From: Clostridiales bacterium
GTDB lineage: Bacteria > Bacillota > Clostridia > TANB77 > SIG350
Direction of reading: 5' to 3'
Length of the DNA stretch: 64,000 nucleotides
Assembly: GCA_015056545.1 (NCBI GenBank)
Contig: SVGE01000003.1
Span: 107,277-171,276, forward strand
Positions 24,531 through 31,866 of this stretch are shown here, piece by piece; position 1 is the stretch's first letter; each line of letters starts with the position of its first letter. A program made the position numbers and the translations under genes. The notes under the pieces are model-generated. The model had not been told where the DNA came from, made no database searches, and was given only the letters and a program-made list of their open reading frames with translations.

Positions 24531-25817
24531 CTACTTTAATTCCCATGCTGTTTCTGCTGTTGTGCCTCCATCTGATTCATCTACTACTTGGATATTAGAG
24601 CTTAGAGTAACTACTGGGCGCAAACCACACACGTTGTCGCCCCCGTTGCCACAAGAATCGAACATAAGGCACGCGTACACGCCGCTGCTACGCACATAGC
24701 GCATATCGAAGACAGCACAATCATCGTTGAAAGCCACCTTGACGCAAGAAGAAGACAGCCAGTATGCATTGCTTCTAAAGATTAAGTCTTTTTCTATATC
24801 TGTCGCAACTGTTGCATCTGTTAAACTTGATTTTCCATAACCATAATAATTTGGCGCATATTCTCCTAAGTCTTTTCCTTCTTCTGGAACCTCTCTTTCT
24901 CCTAATGTGCCTACAAATTCTTCTCCACTCGCTTCTAACTGTGCTATTGTTCTTACTCCTGCTGGTACATCATATACTTCTTCATATGGTCCCCAGTACT
25001 CCCAGTTTGTTTCTTCATCTCCCCAGGTTTTATCATTTTTTAATAGCTCATTTACATCTTCTATTTTTAAGTTTCTTCCTCCATATACTGCACGGCATAT
25101 TTCATCTAATCTATCTGGACCGTATACATATCCTTTTGCTCCATATAGGGATATATTCTCTACTGGTTCTGCACTTACTAATGTTACTGTATTTTCATCT
25201 TTTTTTAATACTCTCCACATTATATCTTGGTATCCTATTTCTTCTTCGCCCTCTTGATAAACCCAACTTTCATCTGTATCGTTAAATATCCAACTTGTTT
25301 CATCACCATTTGTTGTTTTTGTATTATATGATCCTTGTTTTGCTGCTGGCACATCATAATTTACATAATGTCCTACTTCTAATTTTGTTACTACTGAATT
25401 CTCTGGTATTGCATTTTTTCCTGCTCCTATCCCTAAGTCTGCTAGCCATGTGCTATATGGGTCATCAGTTCTACTTCCTAATACTATTTCGCCATTACTT
25501 ATTGCTATTAAATCTTTATATTCTTCTTTAAATTCGGGGATTATTTCTTTGATTTTGTCATATTCTGTTTCATTATATAATCCGCCTTCTCCATTTCCAG
25601 TTGCTAATTCTATTTGTTTTTCTGCATTCTTTACTGCTAATATTTCTTGATATGTTCTTATATCACTTTTAAATACTGCTTCTTTTGCCTTTTCTATTAT
25701 GCCTCCTTCCATAAACGTAACTATAACTGCTGCTGTTAATATTATTAGCACAATTATTGTTACAATTAAAGCTACAAGTGATATACCTGATGTTTTGTTA
25801 CTGCTTAAATTTTTCAT
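24531..25817 (-). CDS. Prepilin-like protein with a DGR-type variable C-terminal domain
   Basis: The 428-residue protein starts with a type IV prepilin-like leader: a short basic part, K-T-S-G as processing site, then I-S-L-V-A-L and a hydrophobic helix (about 12-35). The usual Glu at position 5 after cleavage is absent. The rest is a globular domain that ends Y-W-L-S-S-S ... G-L-R-P-V-V-T-L, the layout of lectin-like folds carrying diversity-generating retroelement (DGR) variable regions. From about 24590 to 24790 the gene becomes GC-rich with mostly NNY codons, unlike the rest of the window. No reverse transcriptase is nearby. It is likely a surface adhesin, and DGR targeting is inferred. 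Confidence 0.75.
   Translation of the reverse strand: MKNLSSNKTSGISLVALIVTIIVLIILTAAVIVTFMEGGIIEKAKEAVFKSDIRTYQEILAVKNAEKQIELATGNGEGGLYNETEYDKIKEIIPEFKEEYKDLIAISNGEIVLGSRTDDPYSTWLADLGIGAGKNAIPENSVVTKLEVGHYVNYDVPAAKQGSYNTKTTNGDETSWIFNDTDESWVYQEGEEEIGYQDIMWRVLKKDENTVTLVSAEPVENISLYGAKGYVYGPDRLDEICRAVYGGRNLKIEDVNELLKNDKTWGDEETNWEYWGPYEEVYDVPAGVRTIAQLEASGEEFVGTLGEREVPEEGKDLGEYAPNYYGYGKSSLTDATVATDIEKDLIFRSNAYWLSSSCVKVAFNDDCAVFDMRYVRSSGVYACLMFDSCGNGGDNVCGLRPVVTLSSNIQVVDESDGGTTAETAWELK
24598..24790 (-). other. Putative DGR variable region (VR)
   Basis: The codons for the stretch from Y-W-L-S-S-S to G-L-R-P are dominated by NNY (TCT, TGC, GTC, TTC, GAT, CGC, AGC, GGC, TAC, AAC), as expected if AAY codons of a template repeat were diversified at adenines. 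Base composition switches sharply from AT-rich to GC-rich and back. The template repeat and reverse transcriptase must lie outside the window if this is right. Confidence 0.6.
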
Positions 25818-25851
25818 AATCTTTTTCCTCCTTTAAAATTTTAATTTGCTA

Positions 25852-25872
25852 TTATACAATTTTATTGTATAA
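25852..25872. repeat. Perfect 9-bp inverted repeat upstream of the prepilin-like gene
   Basis: TTATACAAT (25852-25860) and ATTGTATAA (25864-25872) surround TTT. It overlaps a TATAAT-like -10 on the minus strand about 35 bases before the start codon, so it could be an operator or a short RNA stem. Confidence 0.55.
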
Positions 25873-25988
25873 CACTTTTTGTTTTACTTAAGCTGTTTTG
25901 TTGTAGTTTTTTGTTTTTATTTTCCTTTTCCTCCTTCCTTCAGTTCTTTATTTTATTATTGCCAAAATATTTGTTTTTAATTTTGGCA

Positions 25989-26042
25989 CAAAAAAGAACC
26001 TAAGACTACATTACGTTTTGTCGTAATATATTCTTAAGTTCT
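25989..26042 (-). terminator. Intrinsic terminator in the leader of the prepilin-like gene
   Basis: AGAACCTAAGA (25995-26005) pairs with TCTTAAGTTCT (26032-26042), and an inner ATTACG/CGTAAT helix continues the stem. The minus-strand copy ends in T6. It lies between the small ORF at 26081-26146 and the prepilin-like gene, with no other minus-strand gene before it. A second inverted repeat (GCCAAAAT and ATTTTGGC) follows at 25961-25987. Confidence 0.75.
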
Positions 26043-26080
26043 CTATATTTTTTGGCATGTCAATTAAAGATGTTCTTATT

Positions 26081-26146
26081 CTATAGAACACCCCCCCCCC
26101 TAGTATTTAGCACTTTCTGGCATATTACTTTGGTTTTATTTGACAT
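26081..26146 (-). CDS. Small leader ORF containing a G10 tract (possible phase-variable switch)
   Basis: In the sequenced state this is a 21-codon ORF with an AGAGGTGAG ribosome site 4-5 bases before ATG and a promoter at 26168-26196. Codons 16-19 are a run of ten G (plus-strand C at 26091-26100), after which the frame closes at TAG. With nine G the frame would continue to TAA at 26011-26013, giving 44 codons and carrying the ribosome through the first arm of the terminator at 25989-26042. With eleven G it would stop early again. This could be an on/off control of the downstream gene. It could also be a degraded fragment. Confidence 0.5.
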   Translation of the reverse strand: MSNKTKVICQKVLNTRGGGVL

Positions 26147-26167
26147 TTTTCTCACCTCTTCGTGGAT

Positions 26168-26196
26168 ATATTACCATATGTAATTCATCTTTTCAA
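26168..26196 (-). promoter_or_regulatory. Promoter of the G-tract leader ORF
   Basis: TTGAAA (26191-26196), a 17-base spacer and TAATAT (26168-26173) on the minus strand, 22 bases upstream of the small ORF's start. Confidence 0.6.
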
Positions 26197-26286
26197 GTTT
26201 TTGTAAATATATTTTTTACTTTCTTGATAAATCTATTAATTTATGATAATATATTCCCATAAATTAAAGAAAGTATGGTGACAATT

Positions 26287-27978
26287 ATGAAAAATTACCC
26301 TTATTATGAATCAAGACATATTGAAAATATTAAAGATATGTTAAATCAAAGTGCTAACTTGTTTAAAAACAAGGTCGCATATTATGTAGAAAATGAAAAT
26401 GGTTATGATACTATTACATTTTCGCAATTAAAAAGTTTAGTAGACTGTTTAGGAACTGCTCTTTATGATTTAGAACTAAAAAATAAAAATATAGTTGTTA
26501 TAGGTGAAAATAGATATGAATGGTCAATTGCTTATCTTGCTACTATAACTGGAAATGATACTGTTATTCCATTAGATAGACAATTACCTACAAATGAATT
26601 AGAAAAATGTTTAAAAAGAGTTAAAGTTGATGCAATTATTTTTTCATCAAAATTAAAAGATACTATTTTAGAAATTAATAAAGAAGTTAATGTTCCTATT
26701 TTAATAGATATGGATTTAGAAAAAGATAAAGATGGAATTTTATCTTTCCAAGGTTTAATTGAAAAAGGTGAAACTTTAATTAAATCTGGTATTAATGAAT
26801 TTATTAATTGTGAAATAGATAAAGAAAAATGTAGTGCAATGCTATTTACATCAGGTACTAGTGCTGAATCTAAAATAGTTATGTTATCTCATAAAAATAT
26901 TGCATTTAATATTGAAAATCAATGTAAAATGATTTTAATAGAACCAACAGATAGATTTTTATCTGTACTTCCTTTGCATCATGCTTATGAATGTACTTGT
27001 GGTTTTTTAACACCAATATATAGAGGTGCATCTGTTACACACTGCAGTAATTTAAGAAATATACAAAAATATTTAAAAGAACAAAAAATAACCGTAATGT
27101 TAACTGTTCCAGCAATTCTTGAATTTATGTATAGAAAAATATGGGATGGTATAGAAAAACAAGGTAAATCTAAATTAGTTAAAAAAATGATTAAAATTAC
27201 TAATACTTTAGATAAATGTGGCATACATATAAAGCGAAAAGTATTTAAACAAATACTTGAACAACTAGGTGGAAATATTAAGCTATTTATTGCTGGTGCT
27301 GCAAAAATAAATTCAGAAGTTGCACAAGGTTATAGAGATATTGGAATACTTGCTATTCAAGGATATGGATTATCTGAATGTGCACCTATTGGAGCTGTAA
27401 ACAGAGATGTAATGTACAATGATGATGCAGCTGGACTACCTTTAATTAATACTCAAGTTAAAATTGTAGATAAAAATGATGAAGGTATTGGTGAAATTGT
27501 AATAAAAGGTAATCATGTAATGTTAGGTTATTACGATAACCCTGAAGCTACTGCTGAGACCATCAAAGATGGTTGGTTATATACTGGTGATTTAGGATAT
27601 ATGGATGAAAATAATTTTGTATATATAACTGGTAGAAAGAAAAATGTTATTGTATTAGATAATGGAAAAAATGTTTATCCTGAAGAAATTGAAGTATTAT
27701 TAAATAATACAAAATATATTAAAGAAAGTATGGTTTATGGTAAAAAAATAGATAATAGTATTGTTTTAAATGCTCAATTAGTTTTAGATAAAGATGCTCT
27801 AGATTTAGATTATCCTAATAAATCTGATGAAGAGATAAAAAATACTATTTGGGAAGATGTTAAAAAAGTAAATCAACAATTAGTTATATATAAATATATT
27901 AAAAATATTGAAATAAGAGATAAAGACTTTGAAAAAACTACAACTTTAAAGATTAAAAGATATAAAGAAATTGTATAA
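26287..27978 (+). CDS. Long-chain acyl-CoA synthetase-like AMP-forming ligase
   Basis: I use ATG at 26287, which has GGTGA 6 bases upstream and gives the usual family start M-K-N-Y-P-Y-Y-E. The 563-residue enzyme belongs to the ANL superfamily. The AMP-binding motif L-F-T-S-G-T-S-A-E-S-K is near 187, with G-Y-G-L-S-E-C-A-P near 360, Y-T-G-D-L-G-Y near 436 and the hinge G-R-K-K-N-V-I near 454. It activates a carboxylic acid, probably a fatty acid, as an acyl-AMP and then a CoA thioester. It lacks a membrane segment. The exact substrate is not determinable. It is monocistronic with its own terminator. Confidence 0.9.
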   Translation: MKNYPYYESRHIENIKDMLNQSANLFKNKVAYYVENENGYDTITFSQLKSLVDCLGTALYDLELKNKNIVVIGENRYEWSIAYLATITGNDTVIPLDRQLPTNELEKCLKRVKVDAIIFSSKLKDTILEINKEVNVPILIDMDLEKDKDGILSFQGLIEKGETLIKSGINEFINCEIDKEKCSAMLFTSGTSAESKIVMLSHKNIAFNIENQCKMILIEPTDRFLSVLPLHHAYECTCGFLTPIYRGASVTHCSNLRNIQKYLKEQKITVMLTVPAILEFMYRKIWDGIEKQGKSKLVKKMIKITNTLDKCGIHIKRKVFKQILEQLGGNIKLFIAGAAKINSEVAQGYRDIGILAIQGYGLSECAPIGAVNRDVMYNDDAAGLPLINTQVKIVDKNDEGIGEIVIKGNHVMLGYYDNPEATAETIKDGWLYTGDLGYMDENNFVYITGRKKNVIVLDNGKNVYPEEIEVLLNNTKYIKESMVYGKKIDNSIVLNAQLVLDKDALDLDYPNKSDEEIKNTIWEDVKKVNQQLVIYKYIKNIEIRDKDFEKTTTLKIKRYKEIV

Positions 27979-27990
27979 TAATCTAATTTT

Positions 27991-28025
27991 AAATATGCTA
28001 TAAATAATTTTATAGCATATTTTTG
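27991..28025 (+). terminator. Terminator of the acyl-CoA synthetase gene
   Basis: AAATATGCTATAAA (27991-28004) pairs with TTTATAGCATATTT (28009-28022). Confidence 0.8.
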
Positions 28026-28054
28026 TTTACATAACTTAAAGTTTATGTTATACT
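28026..28054 (+). promoter_or_regulatory. Promoter of the 28121-28477 gene
   Basis: TTTACA (28026-28031), a 17-base spacer and TATACT (28049-28054) with an upstream TG. Confidence 0.65.
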
Positions 28055-28120
28055 ATTATCGGACAATTTAATATTGTACTATTATACCAAATTTTTTGGT
28101 GAAAGGACGGTATTGCTAAA

Positions 28121-28477
28121 ATGAAATCAGCAATAAAAAATCGTGAAGCTATAAAAAAGCAATTATCTTCTAAGGAAAGGAGACTTAATGAGGTTCTTGA
28201 TACAAACCCACCAATAGTGGAAACCTTACTTGGCGCATATTTAAGACGTCAGGAAAATGCTTTTTGCTTTCTCAATGAACTTGATGAAGTAACATTTGTG
28301 CTTGACAGTGATAATGATGTAGTTCTTGTAAATAAAGCTGAATTTGACAACCTTGTTGAATCTGCTGACACATCAAATATTGAATTTGATGGTGTTTTTT
28401 GCAAACTTGCATTATTGCAAACTTTTCCTGAAAAAGACAAATGGGCTTTATTTGTTGCTCCTGTTGAGTCAATTTAA
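28121..28477 (+). CDS. Hypothetical protein, 118 residues
   Basis: No family is recognised. The first 25 residues are basic and helical; the rest alternates strands and short helices and is acidic, with no signal or membrane segment. Codon use is slightly richer in C and G at third positions than in the flanking metabolic genes. It is a self-contained cassette with a promoter and a very strong terminator. The promoter has the same TTTACA-17-TATAnT design as several other accessory genes in the window. Confidence 0.65.
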   Translation: MKSAIKNREAIKKQLSSKERRLNEVLDTNPPIVETLLGAYLRRQENAFCFLNELDEVTFVLDSDNDVVLVNKAEFDNLVESADTSNIEFDGVFCKLALLQTFPEKDKWALFVAPVESI

Positions 28478-28523
28478 CAAAACAAAAGTGCGTTATATTA
28501 ATTATAGCGCATTTTTGTTTTAT
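28478..28523 (+). terminator. Terminator of the 28121-28477 gene
   Basis: A long stem (AAAACAAAAGTGCG with GCGCATTTTTGTTTT, continued by an inner TATA helix) of about 19 pairs. Confidence 0.85.
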
Positions 28524-28613
28524 CATAATTTGTCAATTTATGTATAAAATGTTACAAAAATATTACAATTTTGTTACAATTTATAAAGTTTTATATTTTT
28601 TTATAAAAAAGTA

Positions 28614-28642
28614 TTGAACTTTATCGACTTAAATAATATAAT
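28614..28642 (+). promoter_or_regulatory. Promoter of the CBM-like gene
   Basis: TTGAAC (28614-28619), a 17-base spacer and TATAAT (28637-28642), 44 bases before the start codon. Confidence 0.7.
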
Positions 28643-28686
28643 GTTTCTAGCAAAAGATAAAACTTATTATAAGGAGTGTAATAATA

Positions 28687-29187
28687 ATGGAATTAATAAA
28701 TAGAAATATATTTTTCAGTAATGACAAAATTGTAGAAAATTCTAAAACTAAAATATCTTATTCTGGAACTCTTTTTCAAAATGGTTCAGAAGAAGTATAT
28801 ATTCATTACGGATATGGTCTTTTATGGTCTGATGTTAATGAAATTAAAATGGAAAAAACTGAATTAGGTTATGAAGCTGAAATAGATATTCCTTCAACAG
28901 ATTTATTTAATTGTTGTTTTAGAGATAATAATAAAAACTGGGATAATAATGAAGGCCATAACTATTCTTTTGTTGTAGAAAAAAATGAATTAGTAATAAC
29001 AAAAAAAGCAGATGCTCCTGTAGCTGCAAGAAGATTAAGAAGAAGTTATATTTTAGGGAAAAAACTAAAATTGTTGTTCTATAAAGTTGTAACATATGTA
29101 CCACAAATATTAAATGGTACATATAAAAGAAAAGTTAGAGGTGAAAATATAGTTTCTGCACCTGATATTCCTACAGCTTTAGGTTAA
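28687..29187 (+). CDS. Carbohydrate-binding-module-like protein (CBM25/53 type)
   Basis: Residues about 18-100 resemble starch-binding modules of the CBM25/CBM53 group: I-S-Y-S-G-T-L-F, V-Y-I-H-Y-G-Y-G-L-L-W, then F-R-D-N-N-K-N-W-D-N-N-x-G-x-N-Y-S-F-V-V. The 166-residue protein has no signal peptide, so it would act in the cytoplasm, perhaps on stored glycogen, or at the membrane face through its basic C-terminal region (R-R-L-R-R-S and K-K-L-K-L-L-F-Y-K-V-V). No enzyme domain is attached. The binding function is inferred from pattern only. The gene is a single unit with its own promoter and terminator. Confidence 0.7.
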   Translation: MELINRNIFFSNDKIVENSKTKISYSGTLFQNGSEEVYIHYGYGLLWSDVNEIKMEKTELGYEAEIDIPSTDLFNCCFRDNNKNWDNNEGHNYSFVVEKNELVITKKADAPVAARRLRRSYILGKKLKLLFYKVVTYVPQILNGTYKRKVRGENIVSAPDIPTALG

Positions 29188-29202
29188 AAAAATTTAGTAA
29201 GC

Positions 29203-29232
29203 AAAATCCAACTATAAAGTTGGATTTTTTTG
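29203..29232 (+). terminator. Terminator of the CBM-like gene
   Basis: AATCCAACT (29205-29213) pairs with AGTTGGATT (29218-29226) and ends in T7. Confidence 0.85.
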
Positions 29233-29237
29233 TTTAG

Positions 29238-29266
29238 TTGATTTTTGTGTAATTTTATGTTATTAT
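29238..29266 (+). promoter_or_regulatory. Promoter of the 29306-29713 gene
   Basis: TTGATT (29238-29243), a 17-base spacer and TATTAT (29261-29266) preceded by TG. Confidence 0.55.
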
Positions 29267-29305
29267 TATTAAACAAAAAAATATTTTTTAAGGAGCGTAG
29301 TTATT

Positions 29306-29713
29306 ATGGCTTATGGAATAACATGTAAAAACAAATCTTTATCTGGAACATTAAAAAGAATAAATGAACTTGAAAAAGTTTTATCAAAACAAGAACAGCA
29401 TTATGCAAAAAGAGCTATTAAAGGTATAACTCGTAACTCATCTTTTTCTTTATTTTTTAGTTCTACAATTCCTGTTAAGGCAACTTTTGATTTTTCAACA
29501 TTCCGGTATATAGATGTTTTAAGAATTGAAAATGTAGAATATATGACTTTACTAATAAATCAATATTTAATAAATAAGATTGGTGAAAAGTCTAATATAA
29601 ATATTGAATTAAGATTTTTGAGAAATGAGTCTCTTATTGGTAAGATTATTCCAACTAAAAGATTTGGAAGAGATTTTTATCAATTTTATTGTTCAATAAA
29701 TCAGTATAATTAA
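29306..29713 (+). CDS. Hypothetical basic protein, 135 residues
   Basis: No family is recognised. The N-terminal 45 residues are Lys/Arg-rich and helical, followed by a region of alternating strands. There is one short hydrophobic run (S-F-S-L-F-F-S-S near 50), too short and polar to be a membrane helix. The strong basic charge could suit nucleic-acid binding, but no motif supports it. The ribosome site is AAGGAG, 7-8 bases before the ATG. It is a single-gene cassette between two terminators. Confidence 0.65.
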   Translation: MAYGITCKNKSLSGTLKRINELEKVLSKQEQHYAKRAIKGITRNSSFSLFFSSTIPVKATFDFSTFRYIDVLRIENVEYMTLLINQYLINKIGEKSNINIELRFLRNESLIGKIIPTKRFGRDFYQFYCSINQYN

Positions 29714-29760
29714 GAAAAGATAAAAGAATTTTCATTTTTGAAAATTCTTTTATCTTTTTA
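29714..29760. terminator. Bidirectional terminator
   Basis: A stem of about 17 pairs (AAAGATAAAAGAATTTTC and its complement) separates the convergent genes ending at 29713 and 29762. Confidence 0.85.
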
Positions 29761-29761
29761 T

Positions 29762-31003
29762 TTAAAACTCTTCTGTCTCATCTTTAATATAATACTCTTT
29801 ATCTTTGATTACATCTGGCATATATTGTTGCTCTACCCAATGATTTGGATAATCATGTGGATATTTATATCCTACCCCATATGCTTGATTTCTCATATCT
29901 TCAACAGGTGCATTTCTAATATGCATTGGTATTGTTCCTGTATCATTATGCTCAACATCATCTAAAGCTTTATTTATAGCTAAATATGCTGAATTAGATT
30001 TAGGAGATTTAGCAACATAACAAGCTGCATGTGCAAGTATTATCCTTGCCTCTGGCATACCTATTTGATGTACTGCTTGCATTGCAGCATTTGCTACAAC
30101 TAATGCATTTGAATTTGCAAGACCTACATCCTCTGATGCACATATTGCAATTCTTCTTGCTAAAAACATAGGGTCTTCTCCTGCATATATAGCTCTAGCT
30201 AAATATAGCATTGTAGCATTAACATCACTACCTCTCATAGATTTAATAAATGCACTAATATTCTCATAATGACTATCACCATTCTTATCAAATTGTATAG
30301 CTTTTTTTTGTATGCTTTCATCAATTATTTCTTTAGTTATATTAATACTTCCATCTGCTTCCATATCTGTTGAAATAACAGCTATTTCTAAACCATTTAA
30401 AGCTGTTCTAACATCACCACCAGATAAATTAGCTAAATACATTAAATTTTCATCAGATATATTTACTGAATAACTTCCTAATCCTTTTTCTGTATTATTT
30501 AATGTATTTTTTAAAATCTTAAATATATCTTCTTTTTTTAGCATTTCCAATTTAAAAACTGTTGACCTAGATATTAACGCTTTATTAACTTCAAAATATG
30601 GATTTTCTGTTGTAGCTCCAATTAATATAATAGTACCATTTTCAACATATGGCAAAAGTGCATCTTGCTGAAGTTTATTAAATCTATGTATTTCATCTAT
30701 AAAAAGTATTACTTTTCCTGTTGGATTAAGCATAAAATTTTCTGTTTCTGCTACAATACTTTTTATATCTGATACACCTGCTGTAACAGCATTTATTTTT
30801 CTAAATTTATTTTTAGTTGTTGTAGCTATTACTTTTGCTAGTGACGTTTTTCCACACCCTGGAGGTCCCCATAATATTATTGAAGAAAGTCTATCTGCTT
30901 TTATCATACGATATAGCATTTTATCTTTTCCTATTATATGTTCTTGTCCTACATATTCTTCTATACTTTGTGGCATCATTCTATATGCTAGTGGTTTATC
31001 CAT
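29762..31003 (-). CDS. rarA: Replication-associated recombination protein RarA (MgsA)
   Basis: The 413-residue AAA+ ATPase acts at stalled replication forks. It shows Walker A G-P-P-G-C-G-K-T-S at 46-54, Walker B I-L-F-I-D-E-I-H-R-F near 100, sensor I G-A-T-T-E-N-P near 130, and the C-terminal oligomerisation domain with A-A-M-Q-A and Y-K-Y-P-H-D near 380. Length is normal. It lies 4 bases downstream of ruvA and is probably cotranscribed, giving a small recombination/repair operon. Confidence 0.95.
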   Translation of the reverse strand: MDKPLAYRMMPQSIEEYVGQEHIIGKDKMLYRMIKADRLSSIILWGPPGCGKTSLAKVIATTTKNKFRKINAVTAGVSDIKSIVAETENFMLNPTGKVILFIDEIHRFNKLQQDALLPYVENGTIILIGATTENPYFEVNKALISRSTVFKLEMLKKEDIFKILKNTLNNTEKGLGSYSVNISDENLMYLANLSGGDVRTALNGLEIAVISTDMEADGSINITKEIIDESIQKKAIQFDKNGDSHYENISAFIKSMRGSDVNATMLYLARAIYAGEDPMFLARRIAICASEDVGLANSNALVVANAAMQAVHQIGMPEARIILAHAACYVAKSPKSNSAYLAINKALDDVEHNDTGTIPMHIRNAPVEDMRNQAYGVGYKYPHDYPNHWVEQQYMPDVIKDKEYYIKDETEEF

Positions 31004-31007
31004 TATT

Positions 31008-31625
31008 TCACCTTCCCAAATATATTAAACCTTTTTTAATTATATCTTCTGTTTTTAATTCATTAATATTCTCTATCTTTTGAATTGCAACTTTTATATC
31101 TTTAATGTTATATCCTAATACTTGAAGTGCTGACATAGCTTCTGCTATTTCATTAGTATCTAAACTTGATATAGAAACTTTTGTATTAATTTCTAAATTA
31201 CTGCTATTTTGTATAGCTGTTTCAGTTTTTAATCTATCTTTTAATTCTAATATTATTCTTTGTGCTACTTTTGGTCCTACCCCAGATACTTTTGTAAGTG
31301 TTTTTACATCTTCAGATATAACCGCTAAACTAAAATCATATGGCTGAATTTCAGATATAATGTTTATAGCCATTTTAGCACCAACACCACTTACTAATAA
31401 TAAAAGTTCAAATACTCTTAATTCTTCTTTTGTTCCAAAACCATAAAGACTAATATTATCTTCTCTTACATAATAATATGTACGTACTTTTACATTATCT
31501 CCAATATTCCCTATCTTTTCTATTTTTGCTGCTGGTATAAATATTTTATATCCAATACCATTTACATCTATAACTATATTATCTATTCCTTTATCTTCTA
31601 ATCTTCCACTTATATAAGCAAACAT
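31008..31625 (-). CDS. ruvA: Holliday junction DNA helicase subunit RuvA
   Basis: The 205-residue protein binds Holliday junctions and targets the RuvB motor. The OB-fold domain I (M-F-A-Y-I-S-G) is followed by helix-hairpin-helix motifs L-L-V-S-G-V-G-A-K near 77 and L-T-K-V-S-G-V-G-P-K near 110, and the C-terminal domain III that contacts RuvB. ruvB does not follow as it usually does; rarA takes its place. The unit has a near-consensus promoter. Confidence 0.95.
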   Translation of the reverse strand: MFAYISGRLEDKGIDNIVIDVNGIGYKIFIPAAKIEKIGNIGDNVKVRTYYYVREDNISLYGFGTKEELRVFELLLLVSGVGAKMAINIISEIQPYDFSLAVISEDVKTLTKVSGVGPKVAQRIILELKDRLKTETAIQNSSNLEINTKVSISSLDTNEIAEAMSALQVLGYNIKDIKVAIQKIENINELKTEDIIKKGLIYLGR

Positions 31626-31661
31626 TTCTATTCCTCCGTATATATATTTTTTTACATAAGA

Positions 31662-31690
31662 ATATTATCACATATGTTGTTTAATGTCAA
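31662..31690 (-). promoter_or_regulatory. Promoter of ruvA-rarA
   Basis: TTGACA (31685-31690), a 17-base spacer and TAATAT (31662-31667) with an extended TGA on the minus strand. No LexA/SOS box is evident. Confidence 0.7.
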
Positions 31691-31772
31691 ACATTAGTTT
31701 GTGTTTTTAAAATAAATATAATTCATTCTATATAAATAAATAACATAATTTTTTTATATGTTATAAAAAAGT

Positions 31773-31801
31773 TTGACTTATGAGTCTTTCCATGTTAAAA
31801 T
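31773..31801 (+). promoter_or_regulatory. Promoter of the 31867-35194 accessory operon
   Basis: TTGACT (31773-31778), a 17-base spacer and TAAAAT (31796-31801) preceded by TG, 65 bases before the start codon. Confidence 0.7.
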
Positions 31802-31866
31802 AATTATGTTAATCTTAAATTATTTATGTAAATTAGTAATTATTACAATTTAAGGAGGAATAAAAA

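Noticed and set aside
24812..25285. Leucine/histidine-rich plus-strand ORF opposite the prepilin-like gene
   Set aside because: It has no ribosome site and its low-complexity composition is the complement of the minus-strand coding sequence.
24361..26280. A complete DGR (reverse transcriptase plus template) beside the variable gene
   Set aside because: No open frame in the window has reverse transcriptase motifs, and no AAY-rich copy of the variable region is present. Only the target is supported.
28272..28526. Minus-strand ORFs opposite 28121-28477
   Set aside because: They are shadows without ribosome sites. The plus-strand frame has promoter, ribosome site and terminator.
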